Source: a virus
DNA: 59,059 nucleotides
Reading direction: 5' to 3' (one strand)
Virus record (IMG/VR): IMGVR_UViG_3300036651_001467
Span: 1-59,059 of that record
Shown here: positions 41,815 through 48,629 of the stretch, one piece after another
Position numbering within the stretch: position 1 is the first letter of the stretch
Layout: each line of letters opens with the position of its first letter
Made by a program: the position numbers and the translations under genes
Notes under the pieces: model-generated
What the model was told of the DNA's origin: nothing
Database searches by the model: none
Seen by the model: only the letters and a program-made list of their open reading frames with translations

Positions 41815-41988
41815 CGGGGGCCAGGACGCGATGCCTAGCCCCAAGCCGTTAGGCTGCCAGCGCCAGAGGCGCCGGAGCCGCAAACGCAATCACGTTGGAT
41901 TTGGCGTTTATGGTTTTGAACTGTTGCGGCCATGTCTCGCCGGCCTGCCGCGTCCTCTTTGGTGCCCCGTCGAAACCATTGCACGCCC
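41815..41988 (-). ncRNA. ssrA: Two-piece tmRNA: coding piece (permuted ssrA)
   Basis: Starts with GGGCGTG (41988-41982), which pairs fully with CACGTCC (42005-41999) of the acceptor piece, including the G3-U70 pair needed for alanine charging. The universal TGGTTTCGACGGGG follows (41978-41965). A tag frame from about 41905 reads AKSNVIAFAAPAPLALAA and stops with TAA at 41851-41849. The 3' end (CATCG, CTGGCC; 41833-41819) pairs with GGCCAGCGATG at the start of the acceptor piece. tmRNA frees stalled ribosomes and tags the protein for breakdown. Confidence 0.88.
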
Positions 41989-41994
41989 TCAAGT

Positions 41995-42080
41995 TGGTGG
42001 ACGTGGCCGGGATCGAACCGGCGTCCGAAGTACCGCCAAGCAACGCATCTACAGGCTTATTCGGCCATCGCTGGCCAAAC
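41995..42080 (-). ncRNA. ssrA: Two-piece tmRNA: acceptor piece (permuted ssrA)
   Basis: Lies upstream of the coding piece, so gene order is permuted. It contains GGTACTTC (42034-42027) that can pair with GGGGCACC of the coding piece (helix P2), the T arm GCCGG-TTCGATC-CCGGC (42022-42006), the 3' acceptor strand CACGTCC, discriminator A and encoded CCA (41997-41995). Only six bases (ACTTGA) part it from the coding piece. Permuted ssrA is known in alphaproteobacteria, cyanobacteria and some betaproteobacteria. The ends given are inferred from pairing. Confidence 0.88.
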
Positions 42081-42092
42081 TGTGAAAACGCA

Positions 42093-42155
42093 TTGGGGCG
42101 CGCCGGCCAACGGGCCGAGTGGCGGGCAACTCAACCGCCAAACGCTGCGCCCCAA
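42093..42155 (-). ncRNA. Structured element upstream of the tmRNA
   Basis: A perfect 9-bp stem (TTGGGGCGC at 42093-42101 with GCGCCCCAA at 42147-42155) closes two inner hairpins (GGCGG/CCGCC at 42121-42139 and a GGCC pair at about 42106-42116). It lies directly 5' of the acceptor piece. It may be the leader of the precursor RNA, a processing signal or a separate small RNA. The flanking part to 42257 shows nothing else. Confidence 0.45.
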
Positions 42156-42257
42156 ACTGATGGCACCTGTTTCATGACCCAACCCCGACAAGGGCGTGCG
42201 CACATCTCGTGCGCCACCATGGGTGCCGTAAACGAATAAATTCCGGCCACAGCTTCG

Positions 42258-42596
42258 TTACAGATTCAGGTCCGCCACCAGCGCGAGGTTGTCGCAATCA
42301 TCCTCGTAATCAATCTCCAGCGGAATGGCGGCCATGGTCTCGGCCGACGACGGCGGCGACGGAATATCGCAAGACATCGGCCCTGGCGCGTGCTCACACA
42401 CCACCCTGACGCAAGTTGCGTAATACCACTTTACGAATGCGCGAGACGCGAGCCATCGCCCGGAAGGAAGAGCCCCGCCGTTAGCCGCCGTTGCGGCGGC
42501 AGTTGCAGCTTTGATTGTCTCGACGGCCCAACGATCACGCGGAATGCTGATTACGAGGCGCAAGCGGCCTTCGGGCTGTTTGGTCTGGTCATCCAT
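42258..42596 (-). CDS. Hypothetical protein
   Basis: 112 residues from ATG 42596 with GGGAG 6 bases upstream. LVISIPRDRWAVETIKAATAAA in the first third, acidic end EIDYEDDCDNLALVADLNL. No family recognised. It lies between SprT-like gene and tmRNA. Confidence 0.5.
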   Translation of the reverse strand: MDDQTKQPEGRLRLVISIPRDRWAVETIKAATAAATAANGGALPSGRWLASRAFVKWYYATCVRVVCEHAPGPMSCDIPSPPSSAETMAAIPLEIDYEDDCDNLALVADLNL

Positions 42597-42628
42597 GGTC
42601 AACTCCCACTGATAAATCTCGGCCGCCG

Positions 42629-42991
42629 TTACCAGAGCCGCGCGAATGCGCCGGCCTTGGCCAGTCGCAGCATCTCACGCTGCCATCGCGGCCCGTGTTG
42701 GGCTCCCAATCCGGTCGAGATGTGCGCCATTTCGTGTAGCAGTACCCGCACCACCAACCGCGAGGAAAACCGGATCCGATTCGAAACCGAAATCTTGAAG
42801 TTCGTAATTGGCCGATGCTGCTTTCTCGTGCCCCACACCTCCGCCAGGTGTCCCGACCTGTTCGCCATCCGCGCCGGCATCCAATACAACCGCGTATCCG
42901 CCGGCAACCGCCCGCCAAACCACTCACGGTTAAACTCGCGGTAGAACTCAGCCAACTGCGGGCTTGGCTCCAGGCGAGCCCTCAACCTCAT
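42629..42991 (-). CDS. SprT-like zinc metalloprotease
   Basis: 120 residues. HEMAH (86-90) with a third ligand at H99 (QHGPRW) make the zincin site; FYREFNREWFGGRLP and IRFSSR are further SprT-family marks. Shorter than most SprT proteins, without the zinc ribbon. SprT/Spartan proteins cut proteins cross-linked to DNA. The start overlaps the upstream stop (ATGA). Confidence 0.85.
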   Translation of the reverse strand: MRLRARLEPSPQLAEFYREFNREWFGGRLPADTRLYWMPARMANRSGHLAEVWGTRKQHRPITNFKISVSNRIRFSSRLVVRVLLHEMAHISTGLGAQHGPRWQREMLRLAKAGAFARLW

Positions 42992-43200
42992 ACGTCCTTG
43001 CGGCTGCGTGCCTTACGCCCGACCCGCTGCATCATGCTCTCGTGCTTCCGCTCCATCTCGCGGCCCTTGGCGGTTTCCTTGTTGCCCTTCACGGCACCGA
43101 CGCTGTTCATGACTTCGAACACGCGGGCATCCAGTTCTTTGCCGCGCAGCCCCTTCTTCCCGTACTCATGGCGCAATGCGGATTCGAGGAATGCAGGCAT
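42988..43200 (-). CDS. Small basic helical protein
   Basis: 70 residues from ATG 43200 (GGAAAA upstream). MPAFLESALRHEYGKKGLRG and a Lys/Arg-rich end. This type, short and strongly basic, is frequent in phages without known role. Confidence 0.55.
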   Translation of the reverse strand: MPAFLESALRHEYGKKGLRGKELDARVFEVMNSVGAVKGNKETAKGREMERKHESMMQRVGRKARSRKDV

Positions 43201-43216
43201 GGTGTCGTTTTCCTTC

Positions 43217-43411
43217 CTACCTCGCTGCCAGCCGCTCCTGCGTGCAGGGCAGGCAGTGGCAGTCGTGGCGATGCGGACTGATCCCAAGCCCATAGGCTCT
43301 CTGTTCAGCCATCCTGCGCCGGTCTGCCGCTATCTGGGCCTGCATGCGGGCGGCATCCTGCCTACGCAGGTCAGCAAAGGCGCACCAATCAACTTCATTG
43401 AGGCATGACAT
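43217..43411 (-). CDS. Small Cys/His-containing protein
   Basis: 64 residues, helical, with HRHDCHCLPC near the end, possibly metal-binding. AAAGGG ribosome site. Start overlaps the end of the upstream gene by 17 bases. Unknown function. Confidence 0.5.
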   Translation of the reverse strand: MSCLNEVDWCAFADLRRQDAARMQAQIAADRRRMAEQRAYGLGISPHRHDCHCLPCTQERLAAR

Positions 43412-43613
43412 TGTTGGCCCTTTCGAAGTTCACCCTCGCCAATCCCTTGATCCGGTAGACGCGCTTCACTCCATCCACGTCCACGGACAAGACCAGCTCG
43501 CAATTGCTCAGCCTGCGCATCTCGACGCGCCCTGCGACCAGCGGGAAATCTCCAATCGCGTCCGCTCCGTCCGGCGTTGGTTCAGGGCTCCAGGAGATTG
43601 ACTCGATGCTCAT
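43395..43613 (-). CDS. Small beta-rich protein, unknown
   Basis: 72 residues from ATG 43613. MSIESISWSPEPTPDGADAI then GRVEMRRLSNCELVLSVDVDG, a likely beta-sandwich fragment. No family recognised. Confidence 0.5.
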   Translation of the reverse strand: MSIESISWSPEPTPDGADAIGDFPLVAGRVEMRRLSNCELVLSVDVDGVKRVYRIKGLARVNFERANNVMPQ

Positions 43614-43623
43614 GGTTCGCCTG

Positions 43624-43920
43624 TTATGCCCACGCATTGACCAGCGACCGCGCATAGGCATCGCCCGCCGCGAACGCGATCATGACGCCTTTCGAAATCT
43701 TGCAGGACGCATCCCGCAGGCCGATCGGCCGCTTGAACGTGAGCCGCATCTGGTTGATCGGCAGTCCCTTGTCGTCCGCGAAGCCCTCGCGCAGCATCGC
43801 CGTCGCCTCGGACTCACGCAGGAAGAAGCGTGGAGAAGTGCCGTGGTCATCGTTCGGGTAAATCACCCCGATCATCACCCGGCCCGCATGTCGAATTCGC
43901 CCGCTACGTTTTCGCGCCAT
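43624..43920 (-). CDS. Hypothetical protein
   Basis: 98 residues from ATG 43920 that overlaps the end of the upstream gene by 17 bases. Begins MARKRSGRIRHAGRVMIGVI; later MRLTFKRPIGLRDASCKIS. No family recognised. Confidence 0.5.
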   Translation of the reverse strand: MARKRSGRIRHAGRVMIGVIYPNDDHGTSPRFFLRESEATAMLREGFADDKGLPINQMRLTFKRPIGLRDASCKISKGVMIAFAAGDAYARSLVNAWA

Positions 43921-44908
43921 GGCTATCCTCCCCGTGAAAAGACTGGCCTTCTGGCCATAACCCCATGCCATCCGTGTTGATGGCGGCATCCAGATCGCGT
44001 CTGAACTGCTTCATGGCCTCGGCCACGTTGCGCTTGGCGGCGTTCTCGATCGCTGCCACCTGAGCCTTGCGCGCCTCGGCCACGCGCTCGGCGCGCACCT
44101 TCCGCCAGTGCCGCTGAGCGCTCAGCACGGCCGGCGGCAATTCCCATCCCTCGATTCGCGCCATCAGAACAGCGGCGAACACCTGCCGTTCTCCGATGAC
44201 AGTCCACGCGGCCGCAGTACTCGCAATTGCGGCGTCCGTGCGATCCCATCTATCTCCGAGCCACACCGAAGAGCCTGGCGCACACAGCGCGCTGACGTGC
44301 ATTGCTTCTTCCCGCATCCAGCGCCGAAACGCCGCCCGCGCCTTGTCCTCGTGGTGCCCGTCCGGCCTTAACGGCTGCACCATGCCAAACCCTTGCGCCA
44401 CCAGGTCGGCGGCAATTTGAGCCGGCGTGACTCCAGCGAAACCATCGCCGCAAGCCTCCACGCGCAGGCCCTCAATCGTCAGCCGCCCAAATCCAGCCTT
44501 CGAGTACGGCGGAATCTCGAAGTAGCCAACCGTCGTATGCACCGACACTGGAAATGGCGAGGCGTTGATCAGATCCGCCGACGGGGGCTCTCCATAGGCC
44601 GCGCGAAATCTGGCTACCTGCCGATCCCGCAGCACCCCGGAGGCCCACGCGTTGCCAATTAGCTCGTCGAACATTGCGCCCGGCCGCTTCTTGGCGGGCT
44701 CAAGGCGATCAGGCGGCTTGGAAGCCGCAGGAGCTACAGAAGTCTCTTGCTTCCCTCCAAGCGCCATGAACGCGCCCGTTGTTGAAGTGCGCGCCGGGTA
44801 CTTGAAGCCTTCTCCCGCTGCCGCTTGGTCAGCGCCAGCATGATCAGCCTGCGCCGGCACGCGCCGCCCCAACAATCGCTTGGCGAATTCAACAATACGC
44901 ATAGACAC
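43904..44908 (-). CDS. First gene of the late operon; C-terminal segment resembles the capsid protein
   Basis: 334 residues from GTG 44908 (or ATG 44902). Basic start, Pro/Ala linker, then a folded part with SADLINASPFPVSVHTTVGYFEIPPYS. Near the end AIENAAKRNVAEAMKQFRRDLDAA matches AIEDAAKREVVNAMKQFRVMMDAS of the capsid protein at 17 of 24 positions, and the DNA is similar too. Function unknown; a capsid-binding or decoration role could be guessed from this. Confidence 0.6.
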   Translation of the reverse strand: MSMRIVEFAKRLLGRRVPAQADHAGADQAAAGEGFKYPARTSTTGAFMALGGKQETSVAPAASKPPDRLEPAKKRPGAMFDELIGNAWASGVLRDRQVARFRAAYGEPPSADLINASPFPVSVHTTVGYFEIPPYSKAGFGRLTIEGLRVEACGDGFAGVTPAQIAADLVAQGFGMVQPLRPDGHHEDKARAAFRRWMREEAMHVSALCAPGSSVWLGDRWDRTDAAIASTAAAWTVIGERQVFAAVLMARIEGWELPPAVLSAQRHWRKVRAERVAEARKAQVAAIENAAKRNVAEAMKQFRRDLDAAINTDGMGLWPEGQSFHGEDSHGAKT

Positions 44909-46140
44909 CTGTGACTTTGGAAACGTGCCGTCTAACGGGCAGCAATGCGGTCAAGCCGCACCCGATGGCAGTCCTTACCGAGTCACGCGCCAAGCCCGGG
45001 GCATCACCGCCCCCGGCCTCAGCTCACTCATCTGTGATCCAACCCAACCTGCCATGTATGGAGTCTCTCAAAACTAAAATAGGTTTTCGCGCGAAAACCC
45101 CTTGTTTTTTTTTGCAGTCGGCGTAACGTTGATCTTGACCCGCTTCCAGCAGGCCCACTGAGGACAACGAATGGTAACAACCATCGCGGCATCGGGACGC
45201 ATCGGATCAAGCAATACCCGGCGCCTGACTCGACTACGGACCCACTGACCTGCTGAGATGAACCGTTGATCGCAGCGACCGGCGAGACAGTTTTCGCAAA
45301 GAGAGTGCTGCTAAAGATTTTTCAACGGCGCGAACCGGATACCACTTTAGCGAAGCTGCGTCCAAAAACACCTGCGCCCAATAATTCTCGGGCGTAGGCA
45401 CTTTTCAGCGGGAGGGCCTATACGGAGGCCGATCACCGGCGAGGATGGTATGCCCCCCCCTGACGGCCGGCAGCAGTGGCAGTCACCCACGAGCACCTGG
45501 CGGGCCCCATCACCACACCGATCGCGGCGTAACCGGCACAATAACCGGCACAGGGCGATGGACGAATCGAGCCAACCCATTGATAACATTGAGCCGAGAG
45601 CGTGTAGCGACACTGCTGGGCCAGCAGGCAGGCAGTGATGGCGGCGGCGGCGCGGGCTCAATGATGGATGACGGCTCAACAGCGCGGCCAGCCGGCTCCG
45701 ACTCGCGGCAGCGCGCGGCATCCTTGGGTCAGGTCGGGACTGTAGACTAGCCAATCACCGGCAGAGAGCCCCATAGATAAAGTCATCCGACTGACCACTG
45801 CCCCAGTCGCACCGGCGCCCGTTCAGCCCGGCTTTGACCGCCGATCCCTCCCGCCGCGCCGACGCCGCTCGACCTTACTACAGTCAATCTATAGGAGTGC
45901 GGAGCCATCCTGTAGGTTATGGGGTTGCTGCGAATTGCGCGAGTCCCGGCCCTGCGAAAGAATCGCACCGCGATTGATTCTCCCGGCCCCCGCGTGACGT
46001 TTGCGCGGTTGCGGTGCCGTAGCGCGAATATCGCCGCATTTTGCGATTTTGCCGAGTTTCCGCGAAATAAACCGCGCTAGGATGCGATGTGCGGAGTCGC
46101 GGAGCCTGCCGGCAGGTCCTAGCATGGGGGATTTTGGGCC
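44909..46140. promoter_or_regulatory. 1.2-kb non-coding control region between divergent operons
   Basis: No frame here looks like a protein; the open frames at 45347-45754 and 45445-45750 are Arg/Pro/Gly-rich with poor ribosome sites. The stretch holds a perfect palindrome (45082-45099), a direct repeat of TAACCGGCACA (about 45529-45553), and repeated CACCGGC. It must include the late promoter (minus strand) and could hold a replication origin or small RNAs. I cannot place any of these. Confidence 0.5.
45082..45113. promoter_or_regulatory. Perfect 18-bp palindrome followed by T9
   Basis: GGTTTTCGCGCGAAAACC (45082-45099), then CCTTG and nine T. Read on the plus strand it looks like a terminator; read on the minus strand it is an operator-like site about 180 bases before the late operon. 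TTTTCGC half-sites recur nearby (45292). Confidence 0.6.
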
Positions 46141-46160
46141 GTGGCGACCGAATATGCTAT

Positions 46161-46174
46161 CCTTGCCCGCATGG
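46161..46174. promoter_or_regulatory. Operator-like inverted repeat, first copy
   Basis: CCTTGC-CC-GCATGG, with TATGCT 2 bases before it as a likely -10 box. It overlaps the ATG at 46171, so a bound protein would block both transcription and start. A perfect version lies at 46391-46404. Confidence 0.5.
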
Positions 46175-46362
46175 GTAGAAAACTGACCATTGAAGAAATG
46201 AACAGGCTGTTTGCCTCACGCGGCGGCAAGGCGCGAGCTGCGAAGCTCAACCCGGCGCGGCGCTTGGAAATTGCGACAAAGGCGAGCGCGGCCGCGAAGG
46301 CGAAGCGGGAGACGCTGGAAGGCGGCGAATTGCCCGTAGAACCTGATCTTGACACCCCCTAA
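46171..46362 (+). CDS. Small basic protein with GGKARAAKL motif
   Basis: 63 residues from ATG 46171; GTG 46141 is in frame but lies in the promoter. RGGKARAAKLNPARRLEIATKASAAAKAK is a well-known motif of small bacterial and phage proteins thought to bind nucleic acid. First gene of the plus-strand operon. With the predicted start point at about 46165 the messenger would have almost no leader. Confidence 0.6.
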   Translation: MGRKLTIEEMNRLFASRGGKARAAKLNPARRLEIATKASAAAKAKRETLEGGELPVEPDLDTP

Positions 46363-46382
46363 AAATAAATCTTGCAAACCCC

Positions 46383-46411
46383 TTGACACACCTTGCCCGC
46401 AAGGATAGTAT
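46383..46411 (+). promoter_or_regulatory. Strong sigma70-type promoter with operator in spacer
   Basis: TTGACA (46383-46388), 17 bases, TAGTAT (46406-46411). The spacer holds the perfect inverted repeat CCTTGC-CC-GCAAGG (46391-46404). This would drive the genes from 46460. The stretch is strikingly similar to the left end of the IS (58170-58200). Confidence 0.8.
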
Positions 46412-46459
46412 GTAGACATGGCCGGGGAAACCGGCAATGCCGCTGGGAGGCGGCACAAC

Positions 46460-46792
46460 ATGCAAACACTCGAAATCGACAACGCGCTGATCGCGGAACT
46501 TAAAGATAAAACGTACACGGCCATGGCCCAAGGCTGGGGCCAAGAGTACGCTCAACCCCATGAGGGGCTAGGTGGCGGAGCCATCCTCTATCGTGGCACC
46601 GACCTCGCCGCCGCGTATGATGCCCTGCGACGACACGAGAAGGAGGTTGATGTCCTGCGGCGACAGGCGTCGATGCGAGACGCCTCCTACGGGAGCACTG
46701 TCATCGTGCAGGGCACGGCTATCGACGAGCATGGGCGCGAGAGCTATTGCGGTTACCGCCTCACGCTACCGCCCAAGCTAAATCGCCGCTAG
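46460..46792 (+). CDS. Early protein, unknown
   Basis: 110 residues from ATG 46460, with GGGAGG 11 bases before; the in-frame ATG at 46418 sits on the predicted transcription start. MQTLEIDNALIAELKDKTYT, later LYRGTDLAAAYDALRRHEKEVDVL and a beta end. No family recognised. Confidence 0.6.
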   Translation: MQTLEIDNALIAELKDKTYTAMAQGWGQEYAQPHEGLGGGAILYRGTDLAAAYDALRRHEKEVDVLRRQASMRDASYGSTVIVQGTAIDEHGRESYCGYRLTLPPKLNRR

Positions 46793-46804
46793 GAGGGAAA
46801 TGAA

Positions 46805-47032
46805 ATGCAATACACGCACAAGGGTTTGGGTGTCAAGTTTGGCGGCCGCTGCCTGATTTGCGGTAAGGATACCGGCTCCCGTGACTGGGAGAGGGCTCTA
46901 ACCGCCCTGTACAAATCGGAGGCCGGGAAGTTCGCCCCCGTGCATCCTGAGTGCGCTGGAGGCCGAACCAAGAACGCAGTGGGTGGCGGCGCAAAATACA
47001 GCACGGAGCCAGCGGAAACGCTGGACATCTAA
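46805..47032 (+). CDS. Small zinc-binding protein
   Basis: 75 residues. GGRCLICGKDTGSRDW and VHPEC form a likely Cys3His zinc site; the frame is preceded by GGAGG. Starts 12 bases after the previous stop. Unknown partner. Confidence 0.6.
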   Translation: MQYTHKGLGVKFGGRCLICGKDTGSRDWERALTALYKSEAGKFAPVHPECAGGRTKNAVGGGAKYSTEPAETLDI

Positions 47033-47198
47033 CCAGCCCCCTCGTCGCCTCCCGCGATCCCGGCCTAGGCCGAGGCCAGCGGCGGCGGGGCGCAAGGCCG
47101 GCGCGATAGACCGGCCACCTAATGCAGCCACGCGACAACGCGCGCCCGTCCAAAGCCGGGGCAAATGCAGATGGGGAGGGCTGGGAGGCCCCGCGACA

Positions 47199-48425
47199 AT
47201 GGAAGATACCGAAACCATCACCGAACCGCAAACCGCCGCCGACCTGATCGGCACGGCAACCTACGATCCAGCCGACAATAAGCTGCGGCTGTATCCATTC
47301 CGCCGCCTCGACGCCGAGGTATACGCCAAGATCAAGGCCGCCGGCTTTAGCTGGGCACCAAAGCAAGAGCTTTTCGTCGCTCCGTCATGGTCCCCCGGTA
47401 GAGAGGATTTACTTGTGGCCCTCTGCGGCGAGATCGGAGACGAGGACAGTAGCCTGGTTGACCGTGCCGAACAGCGCGCGGACCGATTCACCGACTACAG
47501 CGCCAACCGCCAAGCGGACGGCGACAGCGCCGACGCTACCGCGAAAGGGATCATGGAGCATATCCCGATGGGGCAGCCGATCCTTGTCGGGCACCACTCC
47601 GAACGGCATGCGCGCCGCGACCAGGAGCGCATTCGGCAGAATATCGGCAAAGCAGTGCAGATGTGGAAGCAGTCCGATTATTGGACCCGCCGCGCCGACG
47701 CCGCTCGCTCACATGCCCGCTACAAAGAACTTCCCGCCGTGCGGGCGCGCCGGATTAAAACGCTCGAAGCAGAGCAGCGCAAAATGCAGAAGAACTCCGA
47801 CGTTAACGCAGTGGAGTTGGCCGCATGGGGCCGCGTTCAAGCCATCCCAAACGTAGCCGATCAACTCGCGGCGGCCCTCGCCCTGGCGAACACGGGCGGC
47901 TATAGGAGCTATTCTTTCCCGCTGGCGAAATACCCGCGCAACCCGCCAGCCAGCCAGTACGAGGGGCCCATGGGCATCTGGAGCGCGCTGGATGGTGGGG
48001 TTATTACCGCCGCGCAAGCGGCCGCGCTGGTTACCGCTTCCGCCCAGGAATACGCTCCCCGCTGCGCCCGCTGGCTCGAGCACCTGAATAACCGCCTTGC
48101 CTACGAGCGGGCAATGCTTGCCGCATCCGGGGGAACTGATGCCGACAAGACGAAGCCGGAGAAGGGCGGGGCCTGCAAGTGCTGGGCGTTCCGTGACGGC
48201 TACTCCTATATTCAGAAAGTGAACAAGGTTTCCGTAACCGTGCTCGACAACTGGGGGAACGGCGGCGCCAACTTCACCCGCACGATCCCATTCGACAAAC
48301 TGACTCGCCTCATGACGCGCGCCCAGGTCGAGGAACTGCGGGCCGCAGGACGCCTAGCGGATAATCCGACCAAGACGGGATTTTATGTCTCGGCCGAGCT
48401 CGCGGGCCAGGCGATCGCAGTATAG
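47199..48425 (+). CDS. DUF3560-type protein
   Basis: 408 residues from ATG 47199 (GAGG upstream). LYPFRRLDAEVYAKIKAAGFSWAPKQELFVAPSW then LVDRAEQRADRFTDYSANR and GQPILVGHHSERHARRDQER are the marks of DUF3560 proteins, common on plasmids and phages with unknown activity. A longer frame from 46983 starts with 70 Arg/Pro-rich residues and is unlikely. Ends just before a strong terminator. Confidence 0.8.
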   Translation: MEDTETITEPQTAADLIGTATYDPADNKLRLYPFRRLDAEVYAKIKAAGFSWAPKQELFVAPSWSPGREDLLVALCGEIGDEDSSLVDRAEQRADRFTDYSANRQADGDSADATAKGIMEHIPMGQPILVGHHSERHARRDQERIRQNIGKAVQMWKQSDYWTRRADAARSHARYKELPAVRARRIKTLEAEQRKMQKNSDVNAVELAAWGRVQAIPNVADQLAAALALANTGGYRSYSFPLAKYPRNPPASQYEGPMGIWSALDGGVITAAQAAALVTASAQEYAPRCARWLEHLNNRLAYERAMLAASGGTDADKTKPEKGGACKCWAFRDGYSYIQKVNKVSVTVLDNWGNGGANFTRTIPFDKLTRLMTRAQVEELRAAGRLADNPTKTGFYVSAELAGQAIAV

Positions 48426-48496
48426 CGGGCGCGCTGGCGATGCCGCCCACGCCAACGCGGCGTGCATCGCCAGCCAGCGACAGGACGGCAAAAATA

Positions 48497-48530
48497 GCGA
48501 CGGCCCCGAGACACGCTCCGGGGCCGTCGC
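48497..48530. terminator. Strong hairpin terminator between converging genes
   Basis: A perfect 12-bp stem (GCGACGGCCCCG with CGGGGCCGTCGC) around a 10-base loop, followed by TGCATTTTGC on the plus strand. It ends the DUF3560 operon and probably also shields it from the converging methyltransferase gene. Nothing else seen in 48426-48629. Confidence 0.75.
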
Positions 48531-48629
48531 TGCATTTTGCGCCATTCAGGCCTGTTCCGGGCCGCTTTTTTCACCGACTGGAACCCTCCCGGCGCTTCCG
48601 CGTCCGCCGGTGCCATGAGAACGGCTGCG

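Noticed and set aside
41849-42043. 64-codon minus-strand frame ending in PAPLALAA
   Set aside because: It runs through the acceptor and coding pieces of the tmRNA; only its last 18 codons are a tag frame. It is not an independent protein gene.
45529-45553. CRISPR-like or iteron array
   Set aside because: TAACCGGCACA occurs only twice and CACCGGC copies are irregular; there is no regular spacing, so neither CRISPR nor clear iterons.
45347-45754. Open frames on both strands in the non-coding region
   Set aside because: Arg/Pro/Gly-rich composition on both strands, no ribosome sites and no protein-like blocks; typical chance frames in GC-rich DNA.
46983-47198. Extended N-terminus of the DUF3560 protein
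   Set aside because: The extra 72 residues are Arg/Pro-rich and overlap the upstream zinc gene; a good ribosome site precedes the ATG at 47199.
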